From positions 11,536,096 to 11,600,095 of the forward strand of contig NC_067485.1 of the NCBI RefSeq assembly GCF_947179515.1: 64,000 nt of DNA. The letters run 5' to 3'. Positions within the stretch are counted from its first letter, which is position 1; each line of letters begins with the position of its first letter. Under the pieces are notes generated by a model, which was given only the letters and a program-made list of their open reading frames with translations, made no database searches and was not told where the DNA came from. Made by a program: the position numbers and the translations under genes. This stretch comes from Apodemus sylvaticus (Eukaryota > Chordata > Mammalia > Rodentia > Muridae). This document shows positions 45,241 through 55,899 of the stretch, one piece after another.

Positions 45241-45889
45241 CCCCCTCAAGCTCACAGTGGGGCTGGGGGCTAAAATGGTCTAGGTCAGGGGGGGTCAAGT
45301 TCTTCTCTCAGCAAGACCAGCTTCTCACCGCCCCCCAGCCCCTACCCACTTCCAGAAACCGAGACCCAGGCAAAGTGCTAGCTCAAATTGCATTTCATTT
45401 ATTGTTTCTAACTACGGGCCACAGACTTCAACTTGATTAGAAAATTGTGCTGATGCTTCCTGGGAAGTGGAGACGAGCCTTCCAGAGGAGGTGAAAGAGG
45501 ATTTTCCGCATACACCCAGTTCTTCCTAAGAGCGTTCCCCATCTTTGGCAGTGCCTGTGATCACACATCATCCTGGTGCCCAAGCAAGAGCTCAGGGTGA
45601 GGAGCAGCTGCGACCAACAGGCGGGTTTCCTGCTGGGAGGCTTGGAGAACAGACAGAGCCCCCTAGCCCTGGGGATCCGCCCTGCCTGTTCCTGGGGTCG
45701 TTCCTGGGGTGGGGGTGGGGAGGCGACTGTTAGCATCATCTGAATCTGACTTCCTCCTGGCTCAGCTTTCAGGCTTTTCCTCTCTGTTCCTCAGCAGAAG
45801 ACAGAAAGAGGAAGAGGCTGAGAGACACGATCACGATAATAAAAACCAGGGGTAGGATTTCTCCGTGCCAAGCGCCTTCTCCTTGCCTG
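45241..45889. other. Single-copy sequence, nothing recognised
   Basis: No repeat family or exon recognised. Confidence 0.35.
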
Positions 45890-46010
45890 TCCATCACACA
45901 AAAGCACCACAGGCAATCCTCTGTGGTAGGCATCATAATCTGTTTTGTCCCTGTGATTGGATCACAAGTGTGAGGCTCAGTAAGAGTAAGCTGCCCCAGA
46001 ATTTGCCACA
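45890..46010 (-). mobile_element. Possible MIR fragment
   Basis: 'tctgtggtaggcatcataatctgttttgtccctgtgattggatcacaagtgtgaggctcagtaagagtaagctgcccc' roughly follows reverse-complement MIR. Confidence 0.5.
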
Positions 46011-46059
46011 AGAAGTTTCATAAATTTTGCCAACTTAAAAAAAAATAATCATGTAGCTT

Positions 46060-46240
46060 TGAATGTATACTAGGCAATATTCTAAAACTTTAAACTATTA
46101 GTTATAATGTTTAATGCATCTTTCATTCATTGTTATTTTTTATCTTAAAATGAATAAACTGAGTTACAGGTGAGCTAAGTTATGTGCTCCAGGTGACATC
46201 CTGTCATTAAGATTCTAACACTTCCCTCTTGCTCCTAAGT
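46060..46240 (-). mobile_element. MIR SINE fragment
   Basis: 'actaggcaatattctaaaactttaaactattagttataatgtttaatgc' and 'taaaatgaataaactgagttacaggtgagctaagttatgtgctccaggtgacat' match reverse-complement MIR in order. Confidence 0.65.
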
Positions 46241-47028
46241 CCACATTTCCAATCTATTTATAGAGCTGAACACAGTTCTTAACAAAGGAAGGACATAAAC
46301 CCCTCACACTATCTGTTATGAGTCTCTGTGACAGACCCGCTTGTGTACTAAGGGAAACGGGCAAAGCAAGGCTCTTCTTTGGGCCACACACCTGGATCCT
46401 GATGTGGCTGCAGTCCAGGGACCACTCCCATCATGGTCCTATACTCCTCACAGAGAGGACTCATAGCATATACGTCTACCAGGAGGCATAGGAGCCTGAG
46501 GGTACAGTCTCTGCTCCTCCTTAGCCACACTTCCCCCACAGCTACGCCCCCTGGAGCCGAAGCCTAGGAGGTGTGTGCAGGAAAGCCACCATTACCCCTC
46601 CTCTGAAGGCCTGCTCAGGTGCCATCCCCACACACAGTCAACCCACAGGGCATGTGGCATGTACCTGTCTCTGCTGATGCCCTGGAAACAAACCCACCAG
46701 GGCAGGACTCACAAGGGACACTGAAACTGGAAAGCCTGTAGAGATAAATTTCTACTCGTTGGTGGATTCAAAATATGTCCAGACACTAAACGCGTGCCTC
46801 CACCCACAGAACACACTGCCGTAAACAGCTGCTATGTTAGCTATGCGTAGGAAACCCAGCAGGGCCACTGTGGACACAGTCATCCGGACCAGCAAAGCTC
46901 AGCCTAGGGCCTCCCAGCCACTAGACCCCTGTACACAGGGCTGACAGCTGTCCCTGTGACCCCACCCCTGCCCCCCAGGCTGCTGGACTAGGAAAGCAAG
47001 CTTGATTTATTTGCCAGAGGCAACCTGA
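46241..47028. other. Single-copy sequence, nothing recognised
   Basis: Includes an imperfect CTCF-like core on the minus strand near 46543-46557 (two mismatches). No exon recognised. Confidence 0.35.
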
Positions 47029-47305
47029 TCCTTATTATTTACAGATTTCGTGTTTGCAAATTTGCATACCCGCTCAGTGTCATTTGTGACCCGTGAGTCG
47101 GTGCTGATGCTGCGTCCCTGAGCGTCTCCAGACATGCATGGGTGAGGAGTGGAAACCCTCTAAGCTGTTCAACGCACGGTCCAGGCTGAGGCAGGGGGCG
47201 GTGGGAGGGCTGCTCGCCCGGTTCAGTTCCTATTCTAAATAAGTGTCCTTCCTAGCACCGTGGCTTTGCGTTTCTGTGGATTTTGTCAGTGATGTCATTA
47301 TGTAA
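47029..47305 (+). mobile_element. Tigger-like (pogo/TcMar) DNA transposon fossil, 5' end
   Basis: CCTTATTATTTACAGATTTC, GTGTTTGCAAATTTGCATAC, CCGCTCAG..TCATTTGTGACCC, TCCAGACATGCATGGG, 'aaataagtgtccttcctagcaccgtggctttgcgtttctgtg' parallel the 5' part of remembered Tigger consensus ('ctcattatttgcagattccgtatttgcaaatttgcctac', 'gacatgcgcag', 'aaacaagtgtcctttt..tttagtgcca..tttgcatttttgtg'). The element stops before the transposase start. An ancient insertion predating rodents. Confidence 0.6.
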
Positions 47306-48305
47306 GTGACAACTGTGACCAAGTTATAGGAGGAGGAGTTTGCTTGGGCTTATGGTTTCAGGGGGTCAGACTCCATGCTGGCAGAGCAAAGGCACGAAGG
47401 AGCTGAGGGCTCTCGTCTGAAAGCAAAAGCAGGAAGGAGAAAGCAACTGACACATGGCACTGAACTTCCGACTCTCAAAATGATGTTAAGGCCACACCTC
47501 TGAAGCCCACCCCCCAAACACCAACAACAACTGGGGACCAAACATTCAAACGTTCCAGACTATGGGGGACATTGTTCCTTTAACAGTCACTCGTGCTGCG
47601 GACTCTTTACTTGATCAAGCACACACAATACTTGGCATATATTGCCCATTGGCTCAAACCCCTTGAAACATGAGAACTTTGGGACTCACAGTTGTACCAG
47701 TATACCCCCCACCTCGACACCCTGCCCCTGCCCACCTTCTCCTCAGCAGAGTCAGTCTGTCCCAGCCGGGAAAGCTACTGCTCTAAGAGTTGTTGGGCCA
47801 TTTGCCAGCTCTGGGAGCACTGGGCAGCACTCAGGAGCACACGCCTTGATAACCGGCCGAGAGGGCAGGCAGCGAGCCTGGTACCTCTGAGCCTCAGCCC
47901 AGTGCAGGGCAGGTCCATTGCTTTGCTGACTGTGCCAGGTATCCCAGTGACTTCCCCGCTGCTTTCGCCTCTGGCAATCTGCCCATTCCTGGCTAGGTGT
48001 GATGGTGGGGGGTGGGGCAGGTCCCAGCTGGTAAAGGTTAGGCATGAAGCTACTTGGTGCAAGGGGTTATGGGAGAGAGGATGTGGAGGGAGTGCTGGGA
48101 TACTGTCAACTACCCCAGGTGGTGTGAACAAGCATCTCACATCTCTAGCCTGTTCTGTCCTGTCTGTAAGATGTAAATAGTTATATCCCTGTTGCCACCC
48201 TTTCCTTTCTGTCTCACTTAAGGTAAGGCAGGGCCACGGAGCACAACCGCAGACAGCAATTGCTGGGTCAGGACAGAAGTAGATGAATCGAATAACACTG
48301 TCAAG
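47306..48305. other. Single-copy sequence, nothing recognised
   Basis: A 162-codon plus-strand frame (47692-48180) and an overlapping 121-codon minus-strand frame exist in GC-moderate DNA; neither has a recognisable domain. Confidence 0.35.
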
Positions 48306-48520
48306 CCTGACGAGAGCAAAGGGATGGCTCAGCAGTCGAGAACTCTGCTCCTGCTACGGATGCTCACTCAGCTCCTAGCTCCCCTACCAGACCATGCCAG
48401 CTGCCTGGAACTCCAGCTCTCGGGGATCCGTCGCCCTCTCCTGGGCTCTGTGGGCACCTACAGTCCTACGCATAATCCATCCAACGATAAACCTATATGC
48501 TCATAATAAAAAATATTTTT
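48306..48520 (+). mobile_element. B3 SINE, diverged
   Basis: GGGATGGCTCAGCAGTCGAG, 'tgcctggaactccagctctcggggatccgtcgccctctcctgggctctgtgggcacc' and an AATAAAAAAT tail follow the B3 order. Confidence 0.82.
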
Positions 48521-48696
48521 CAGAATTAAAACATGCAGAATCAATCCACTCCTGCCCTCAACATATCCTGCTAATGGCAGGATAAGCTGATCTCCTCAAA
48601 AGGCCAATTTCTCTGAATATTCCCGCCCCTGAGCTGAGCTCCCTTTGGCAGGAGGCAGACAAAGCCCTCACTGACTGGCCGTGGGTCATGACTAGG

Positions 48697-48895
48697 ATGG
48701 TGCCTTTCAGCCTTCCTAATGCTGCGACCCTTTAATACAACTCCTTACATCATGGTAATCCCCAACTCTAAAATTATGTTGTTGCTACCTCATAGCTATA
48801 ATTTTACTACTGTGTGACTCATCATGTAAATATCTGATATGCAGGATATTGGATATAGGACTCCCAAAGGGTGCTGAGAACCACCGCTCTAGGAA
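48697..48895 (+). mobile_element. URR1-type hAT-Charlie element
   Basis: 'gccttcctaatgctgcgaccctttaatacaactcctta', 'atggtaatccccaactctaaaattatgttgttgctacctcatagctataattttactactg', 'gtaaatatctgatatgcaggat' and the terminal GGTGCTGAGAACCACCG match the rodent non-autonomous hAT I know as URR1. The inner arm between GCAGGAT and GACCCCCAAAGG is mostly deleted. Strand assignment is arbitrary because the element is near-palindromic at its ends. Confidence 0.85.
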
Positions 48896-49269
48896 GCAAA
48901 GGCGAGGTTTTACTCCAGACAGTGAGTGGGGTCTGTGTCAGAGAGAAGCAGCAGTAGACTTCCTTGCTAGCTGGACCACTAGGCTGAGCATAAGGAAGCA
49001 GCTAGGACACGTCCCTCCTCCACCGGGGACTCTGCCATCCCAGCTGGCCCACATGCCTTTGGACAGCCCTTGCCGGAAGCAGAAATGCATGGGGCCATTG
49101 CTGGACAGCAGGAGCCCAGGTGAGCCACCCCAGGTGCAGAGGTGTCCTTAGCCATGGGAATTCTTGTCTTCCCCGCCTGCAGCTAATTGCAGCTGCTGCA
49201 GGGGAGCAGACATAATTATACAGAAGTATGTACTCCCATATACTGTGTCCACCTCATATTCCCATGTAG
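48896..49269. other. Single-copy sequence
   Basis: No repeat or exon recognised. Confidence 0.35.
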
Positions 49270-49665
49270 GAGTTACCCCGGGTCTCTGCTCCAGCCCACC
49301 CCTTAGAAACTCTGTTGTCCCCAAAGAAATCCTTCTTTAGGATACCCTTTGGGGGCCACCCCACAGCACTGTCCACTCCCCCCTTTGCTTGCTGCACCTG
49401 AGGCGTTTAGCCCTTATCCTTCCTGATGTAAATATTTAATCCTATACATTTCAGATCTGCCCGTCACCTGGTCCCCACTCACCCAGATGGGCTTCCTGCC
49501 AGGCCCGGGGGCAAGGCTAGGACTCTGAGGGGTTCTTTCCAGCTCAGAGCCACTCCCCGTGGCCTACCGCCCAGATGACTGATCTTGGGGGTGCCCACCT
49601 CACACAGATTTTTAGATATTAAAATCCAGTGTGGTGCCTAACATATAAAGGGGGCTCTCTCAACA
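49270..49665 (+). mobile_element. Possible L2 3' end
   Basis: Pyrimidine-rich L2-like text ending with 'aaaatccagtgtggtgcctaacatataaagggggctctctcaacac', which resembles 'cagtgcctggcacatagtaggcgctcaataaatg'. Highly diverged; the last part could instead be MIR. Confidence 0.42.
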
Positions 49666-50154
49666 CTGAGCTGAAAGCCACACGCTGGCTCTTAGCATGG
49701 CCACGGGCCCTTGCCTCCCCTCCCTACTCTAAGGAAAGTTTTGAGTCCACCAGTGCATCCTGGGTGCCTCTGTGATGCAGAAGCCTGGGAGACAACATAG
49801 AGAATGAGCACGTTGGGAAAGGACTTGGTTGAAGCAGGGCCCTTCTTCACAAACAGTAGAGAGCTGAAGTGAGTGTATACACACAAGAGAAGGAACCACG
49901 GATAGGGGTGGTCCAGGGTTGCTGCTAGGGCTCGGCCTGCTGCTGAAACACAGGACAAGGACCTTCGAATGTCAGTCTTTCAGGGGACAATATGGACAGA
50001 TTTCTAATTACCTGTAGCTGTTTATGCAGAGACAGGAAGGCCTGTGGGCCCCAAAGCTATGAGAATTGCACGCCTAATATTTTTCTAAGTGCTCACGACC
50101 CCTTGGAAGGTGTATTTTTGTCCCGGCCATACATTGAGAAAGCAGAAGTTCAAA
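49666..50154. other. Single-copy sequence
   Basis: No repeat or exon recognised. Confidence 0.35.
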
Positions 50155-50235
50155 AGGAGGACTGGGAGAGATGCATTGGCGGGGAGGACGCTTATTGTAT
50201 TCCCGGGTTTAATCCCTGGCACCCACATAAGAGCT
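50155..50235 (+). mobile_element. B2/B3 fragment
   Basis: 'actgggagagatgcattggcggggaggacgc', CCGGGTTTAATCCCTGGCAC and CCACATAAGAG retain the polymerase III box region of a B3-like SINE. The 3' half is missing. Confidence 0.6.
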
Positions 50236-50244
50236 GTTGGGGAC

Positions 50245-50745
50245 GTTTTGTGCGGTGTGTATTCAGATGTTTATTTCTATGCCAAGACATTTAGTTGCAG
50301 TCAGCAACTAGACAGCACCGTCAAGCATCTCCGGTCTCAGTGTTCTGTGAACACTGTCTTCTCCTCTGATAGGTTAATAAAGAGCTGATTCAGCCAAGAG
50401 CTGGGCAGGAATTCCTGATCCCAGTCTAGGGGTCACAAGAAACAAGAGGAGGAAGACAGAGAGGTGGAGAGACCATGTGGATGGACCCAGGAGGATTCGC
50501 CATGACGTCACAGCGAGAGAGCAGCCGTAAGGACACACGTGGACCAGAGCCAACCTGCGTAACACCACATGGCTGGGAAACAGGAACCACAGAGGGTTAG
50601 CATAGCTCAGAACCTGCCCTGCACAGAGCCTGCAGCTTATTAATAAAAACACCAGGTCTTGGCATTATTTATTTGGGAGCTAAAGTAGGCTGAAGCGGGT
50701 ATAGTAATGCCCTGATAGGAGCAAAAGGGGGCATAAGAAACGCTC
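50245..50745 (+). mobile_element. Rodent ERV LTR (ERVK-like), probably solo
   Basis: GGTTAATAAAGAGCTGATTC, CAGCCAAGAGCTGGGCAGG, 'ggaggaagacagagaggtggagagaccatgtgg', 'cgtaacaccacatggctgggaaacagg' and TTATTTATTTGGGAGCTAAA are characteristic of a family of rodent endogenous retroviral LTRs that I cannot name with certainty (RMER/RLTR group). No gag, pol or env sequence is attached. Confidence 0.55.
50503..50510. promoter_or_regulatory. Full CRE palindrome inside LTR
   Basis: TGACGTCA, the complete cAMP-response element recognised by CREB/ATF factors, lies within the LTR-like sequence. Full CREs are rare in CpG-depleted DNA. Confidence 0.45.
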
Positions 50746-50767
50746 CCTTAAAAAATACATTCATAAG

Positions 50768-51030
50768 ACCTGAGTGCAGTAATGCACCTCTGGACCCCAA
50801 GTGCTGGGGTGGGGAGTGGGGTGAGGCGATCCCGGCGGCTTATGGACCAGGAGGTCTGGCCAAATATGACTAGCTTTGGGTTCAGCAAGAGATCCCATCT
50901 GGTCAAAATAAGGTGGGATCCATGGAGGAAGACAGCAGACGACAACCTCTGGTCTCGGCACATCAGGACTTGTGCGCATGCACTCAAACACACACAGGCA
51001 AACACACAAACACCAACTAAAATGTCTTAT
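50768..51030 (+). mobile_element. B4 SINE
   Basis: GGGTTCAGCAAGAGATCCCA, AAAATAAGGTGGGATCCATG, GAGGAAGACAGCAGACGACA and 'cctctggtctcggcacatcaggacttgtgcgcatgcact' correspond to the B4 consensus 'ggttcagtgagagaccctgtctc', 'aaaataaggtggagagcgat', 'gaggaagacacccgacgtcgacctctggcctccacacgcacgcgc'. Confidence 0.85.
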
Positions 51031-52029
51031 TGAAAGGCTATACAGTGAGAAAGCGCTAGAGCCCGGCCTCTCTGTCCCCTTGTCCTAAGTGGAGGTGCCC
51101 AAGGCCTGGTTCTCTAACACAGGCTAGGAGAGACACACTGTCTGTGACTATACCACTCCCCAACCAAAACACTGCCCAGGAAAAGGGTACTGAGTCACTC
51201 AAGGATGCCAGCATGCCCAGCCTTGGGGGGCTATGGTGGGGTTGGCAGCGCCAGGCTCAAGGGCGGTACCCAGAGCAGGGAAAAGTGCCTCAGAGGGCTG
51301 AGAGAGCTGTAAGAGAGACTCTGGAAGGTTATCTCCTCAGGGTAAAGGATCTGTGCCCAATCTGTACGCGAGGATGATCAGGATTTAACAGATGGGCCCG
51401 GGACCAGGAAAGGAGGACAGTAAGCCTGGTTACAGAATCAAGAAGGTACGGATGTCCTCGGGAGAGGCCAGGGTGGCAAGACTTGGGCTTGGAGAAGAGG
51501 CCAGGTCAGCTGAAACGCCAAGCTGTGGTTGGCCACGTTAGGGCAGCCAGGTTCAAGGGCCTGACTGCCTTACAGAGACGCCCGGTCAGGGCCTAGGAAG
51601 GGAACAGACAGTGAGTGCTGCCTTCACAAAACACCTTCACAAAGCAGCAGCAAGAACAGCAGAACCCGGCAGGGACCAGCCTTCCCTCAGACGGTCTCGC
51701 GTGGGCATTTATAATGTGCCCGGCTCCCGACTCAGCAGGAGTTTCTAGGCCCCGGAAGGTAGATGTGGGAAACACGGAATTCCCAGTTTGGAGGGACTGA
51801 ATACTGTGGAACAGAGACTATCCAGGAGGCTGGACTGACTACCCCCTGGCCACCTCCCCAACCCAGGCGCTGCCTGCTACATCTTGTCTGTACAGGCAGC
51901 TCCACAACAGACAAGGCCCCGTGGAGACAACACCCTAGCTTGTTGCAAACCCACCATCTCTGTCAGGAGAGCAGCTTCCATCCTTGGGTTTAGGCTCCTG
52001 CTTTCCCTAGGAAGCCCACTTAGCCATCT
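51031..52029. other. Single-copy sequence, nothing recognised
   Basis: GC-moderate unique DNA, no exon recognised. Confidence 0.35.
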
Positions 52030-52345
52030 ACAGATCCCCCCTCCCCCAAATCAGGGCTGGTTATCAACCCTGCCTGACGACACCCCGGACCCCATGTGTT
52101 TCCCCGTCCCTGCTTCCTCAGTCTTCCCCTTCCATATACCTTCCTCCAGGAAGCCTTCCCACACCATCCTCCACCGTGCTCACACAGCACGTGGTATAGC
52201 CAGTGCTAACCAGTCACACACATGGGCCATGTCTGAGAGCAGAAGGCCGCTCACTCTCTTTATCCAAGCTGTCTCCTTAGCTCTTGGGCCAGGCCCTAGC
52301 CCACAGCTAAGGTTTGATAAACACGGGCCACAGGAAGGATCCTGC
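52030..52345 (+). mobile_element. L2 LINE 3' end
   Basis: CTTCCTCCAGGAAGCCTTCC followed by CACACCATCCTCCACCGTG is a strong L2 hallmark, and the end 'gccctagcccacagctaaggtttgataaacacggg' parallels 'tgcctggcacatagtaggcgctcaataaatg'. It explains the 174-codon open frame at 51884-52408. Confidence 0.78.
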
Positions 52346-52929
52346 AACAACATCCTGGACCCACCTCCCAACCTGACATTGGCCTCTAGCATTCAGAACC
52401 CGCTTTGAGCATGCGGCTGGGCCTGGCACAACTGCCACCAAACTAAATACCCATGTCATCATGGTATTTAGACACCACTCTCATCTGATCCTTCTCCCTG
52501 GCCCCTGAGGAGGAAACCCAGCAAGGGTTAAATGCTCAGAGAGCCTCACTGGGAAGCAGCTCTTTCTTTCAGAGGCCTTTGGCCCTCTAGCCCACATCTC
52601 CCAGGCCTGAGCTCCCGCTCTCTCCCTTTGCCTCCCTGGTCTCAAGGGTCCATCTTCACAATGAACTCGGCACCCTCCTGGGGACCCACCTCTACTGCCC
52701 ACCTCCCAGCAACTGCCCTCAGACCCAGGGAGCCCGCGCAGAGACGAAAGGGAACTATTCTATTTGACTTGGAAAGGAACTTTGTAAAAGCAAATGAGAT
52801 CAAAAGCCTAAAATCAGACACTCTTTGAGTCAAAACTTCAGCTCTCAGGATTTTTCACATAAAAGACAGTTTTCTAGTTCACCGGAGTGCTGGGCCTGGT
52901 TATTCTCATCACGGAATGTTCCATGAGGC
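52346..52929. other. Single-copy sequence
   Basis: No repeat or exon recognised. The right 150 bases are AT-richer. Confidence 0.35.
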
Positions 52930-53320
52930 CTGCCCTAGTCAGGGTTACGATTGCTGTGGTAAAACACCGTGACCGTGAGCAACTCGGAAAGGGAGGAAAG
53001 GGCGTATCTGGCTCACACTTCCACATCACTGCGCACCGCCAAAGTCAGGGCAGGGACCTGGAGCAGGAGCTGAGGCAGAGGCCATGGAGGGCTGCTGCTC
53101 ACTGGCTTGCTTTCCCCTGGCTTGCTCAGCCTGCTTTCTTCATAGGGTCCAGGACCACAGGCCAGGGGTGGCCCCACCCACAATATTCTGGTTCCTCCCC
53201 CAGCAGTCACTGATTAAGAAAATGCCTTCAGGCAACCTATGGCTTTTTCTCAATTGAGGTTCCCTCCTCTCAGTTGACTCTAGCTTGAGCCAAGTTGATA
53301 GACATCATGAGGCCAGATTC
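52930..53320 (-). mobile_element. MT-type MaLR LTR (MTD-like)
   Basis: Plus strand reads the reverse complement of an MT LTR: CCCTAGTCAGGGTTACGATT, GGAGGAAAGGGCGTATCTGG, 'gaggcagaggccatggagggctgc', CACTGGCTTGCTTTCCCCTG, GCTTGCTCAGCCTGCTTTC, GAAAATGCCTTCAGGCAACC and 'tctagcttgagccaagttgatagacatc'. Nearly full length for this family, about 390 bp. No internal sequence attached. Confidence 0.92.
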
Positions 53321-53352
53321 AGAAATCGGCTCCAAGTCCTACCAGGAGAGTG

Positions 53353-53432
53353 GCTACAGTGCGCTCATACCGTCGGACACACTTCCCACCAGGCTACAGT
53401 ACGCTCATACCGTCGGACACACTTCCCACCAG
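53353..53432 (+). repeat. 40-bp tandem duplication (two copies)
   Basis: Copies begin at 53353 and 53393 and differ at one position (GCGCTC versus ACGCTC). Each contains CATACCGTCGGACAC. It sits between two MaLR LTRs of opposite orientation. Confidence 0.95.
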
Positions 53433-53526
53433 GCAGCTCTCTCGTCTGCTTTTTGCTTTTTGCTAGTGCCTCTAAAATTAATATATAGTGCCTAAGCAGG
53501 GCACTACTTCTAGAAAATTTGTCATT

Positions 53527-53912
53527 GATTGTGATGATTGATCTATTGTCAGTGTGACTGGATTTGTACCTGTGAGGGAATTTCCAGAGAAGTTTAATGT
53601 CCAGAGAAATTGAGCCTAGAAAGCCTACCCTAGAGGTGGGACCATCCATGGGCCATGGTCCTAGACTGAATAAAAAATGGAGAAAGCCAACCAGGTGCCA
53701 GTGCTTCTGTCTCTATCCCTGTCCCTGTCCCTGTGCCCTCTTCCCTTCCCCTCCCCCCAAGTCCTCTGATCAATTGCTTCTAATTCTTTCTGTCCTGTCC
53801 CATCACCTGACACTGTAGACTGCATGTCCTTGAGCTGTGAGTCAAAATAAGTCCTTCTTTCCTTCCATTGCATTGGTCAGGAATTTCAACACAGCCACAA
53901 GAAAAATAATAA
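53527..53912 (+). mobile_element. MaLR LTR (MTD/MTE-like)
   Basis: 'tgattgatctattgtcagtgtgactggatttgtacctgtgagggaatttccagagaa', CCCTAGAGGTGGGACCATCC, 'tgggccatggtcctagactgaataaaaaatggagaaagccaaccaggtgcc' and 'gagctgtgagtcaaaataagtccttctttccttcc' with 'ggtcaggaatttcaacacagccacaagaaaa' follow the MaLR LTR order. AATAAA signals are retained. Solo LTR. Confidence 0.88.
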
Positions 53913-53955
53913 AGCCACCAATCAGGAATTAAAGTAGGGAACAACTAAAAATTTA

Positions 53956-53956
<1 letters not shown>

Positions 53957-53986
<30 letters not shown>
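53957..53986. repeat. (CA)15 microsatellite
   Basis: Uninterrupted CA run. Confidence 0.97.
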
Positions 53987-53989
<3 letters not shown>

Positions 53990-54470
53990 CCCTCAGACAC
54001 ATGCAGGTGTCCGTGCTGAGGCACAGGCCTCTCACGCTTGTCTGCCTAGCCACCAACTCAAGACTTGTTTTGATCTTCAACAGACCGTATTCACCACTAA
54101 GCAAGCTAGTCCGTTGTATCCAGGCAGGCTCTAGTGTCCACCAGACTATGTCAGCTACAACAAGGCTCCAGCGGCTCCCTTGGGGAGAGAACGGCGGCCG
54201 ACTGACCTGTGGCAGGCGGCCACTGATCTCACACTTGTGGAGCACACCAGAGCCACACGTTGGGAGGAGCTAGCCACGGTTCACTCCAGCATCATTCCGT
54301 GTATCACACGTATCCCCTTGGTAGCTGATGATGTCACTGCACAGAGGCTCCGGAATTACTGCTGAGTCTGCCATGTCCTTTGGGCAAAAGGAAGAGGGCT
54401 CATAGGGTACAGTGGGAACTGCTCAGGATGCTGGCTAAGCCCAAGGTCAAGGCAAGAAAAAGTAATGTAA
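53987..54470. other. Single-copy sequence
   Basis: No repeat or exon recognised. Confidence 0.35.
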
Positions 54471-54518
54471 GGCCAGCACCACGCCAGATGCCGAGGCCAG
54501 CGCCATGCCAGATGCCGC
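54471..54518 (+). repeat. 24-bp tandem duplication (two copies)
   Basis: GGCCAGC(A/G)CCA(C/T)GCCAGATGCCG occurs from 54471 and from 54495. The unit is a multiple of three but no coding context supports a peptide repeat. Confidence 0.93.
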
Positions 54519-54906
54519 AACTGGCAGGCACCTCACAAGCCGACGGCCTTTGGAGCAGCCTGGAGCTATGTTTGACCTTATTCTCCTCATCTGTAGTGAG
54601 GAGTGGGGGACAGTCACACTTAACCTTCTGAGGGGTGTGCAACTAAAAGAAGGGGGAGCTGAGATTTGAATTCTGAGCAGCACCTTCAAGAGAATAAGAC
54701 TGACTAGCTCTTCATCCATGTGTCCTGCACCCTTGAAGCTCAAGAAACCAGTGGCCCTGGGCTCCAGATGGATACAGGACAGGAGCCTGGGCCGCTATGT
54801 CCCCGGCTTCCTTGCTTCCACACAATAAGCTGGCAGCAGCCCGGCCGCCACCATTCTGTACTAAGGAGCTTCCTTAGAACCAGGAAAAAACATACATGAT
54901 TGCATG
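54519..54906. other. Single-copy sequence
   Basis: No repeat or exon recognised. Confidence 0.35.
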
Positions 54907-54948
54907 CATACATACATACATACATACATACATACATACATACATACA
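54907..54948. repeat. (CATA)n microsatellite
   Basis: About ten CATA units. Confidence 0.97.
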
Positions 54949-55865
54949 AGAATGCCTCACCTGTCCCTGAAGCCACTGGGTCGCCTTGCTTCATCAAGGC
55001 ACACAAAGGCTCCCTCCCATCTATCATGGGGCAGCTTAGCACTGCTATTAGGGTGGGCCTCGATGGGCGGGTGCTGAGGGAGAGGGGAGAGGAAGGGGGA
55101 CCGCGCTGTGCAGGTCTCTGTTGCCGAAACCACGGAGCAAAAATATTTTCATTCATGGGTTCATCCAGCCTAAACATGCATCTAATCCCTGGAAACTGAC
55201 AGTTCAAAACGGATCCCAGGTGGGGGGGAGACAGAGCTCTCAGTTCAAAGACAGAAGGGCCAGACACAGCTGCTTATCACACAGTGACCATCAGCGGAGT
55301 CAAAGAAAGCCTGGGCTTAATGAATCCAGGCCAGGCAGATTCCAGTCTCAGGAAAGACCTCACACCATTGGCTGTCAACCTGTCCTCCGGCCCTTTTGTC
55401 TAGCCCCAGGGCAGAGGGACGCAGAGGGGGGGCTCTTGTGCTTGGTTGAGGGGAAAAAATAACCACCTAACAGCATTTGGGGTGCAAATGGTTTAGATGT
55501 GCCTCCTAGCCCTGCTGACTCCTGCCCGTGCCAGGAAGGATCACTGGTGCCCAGTGCCCATAGAGAAGAGGGTGGCAGAGACAGGAACTACCCAAAGCAT
55601 TGCTTAACAGCAACTGGGCTCAGACGATGAGCAGGCAGCCTTGAAACCCAGCAGAATGAGGGCCAGAGAGGAAGGTTGGGGCCGCTCTAAGGTTCCAGGG
55701 CCAGTTCAGGGCCCTCACTGCCAGGATTGGCTGTGTTCTCTCCCTGGAAGGCTGGTTAGAGGAAGGAAGATCACCATAGAAGCTTCCTGGGCAGATGGTG
55801 TTTACACAATCCAGAATTTGTAATCCCTTCTGGAAGACAGGATTGCCCCTAGGGACTTTGAGTGG

Positions 55866-55899
<34 letters not shown>

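Noticed and set aside
51884..52408. 174-codon plus-strand open frame
   Set aside because: It overlaps an L2 3' end read in a non-coding part, so it is a chance frame.
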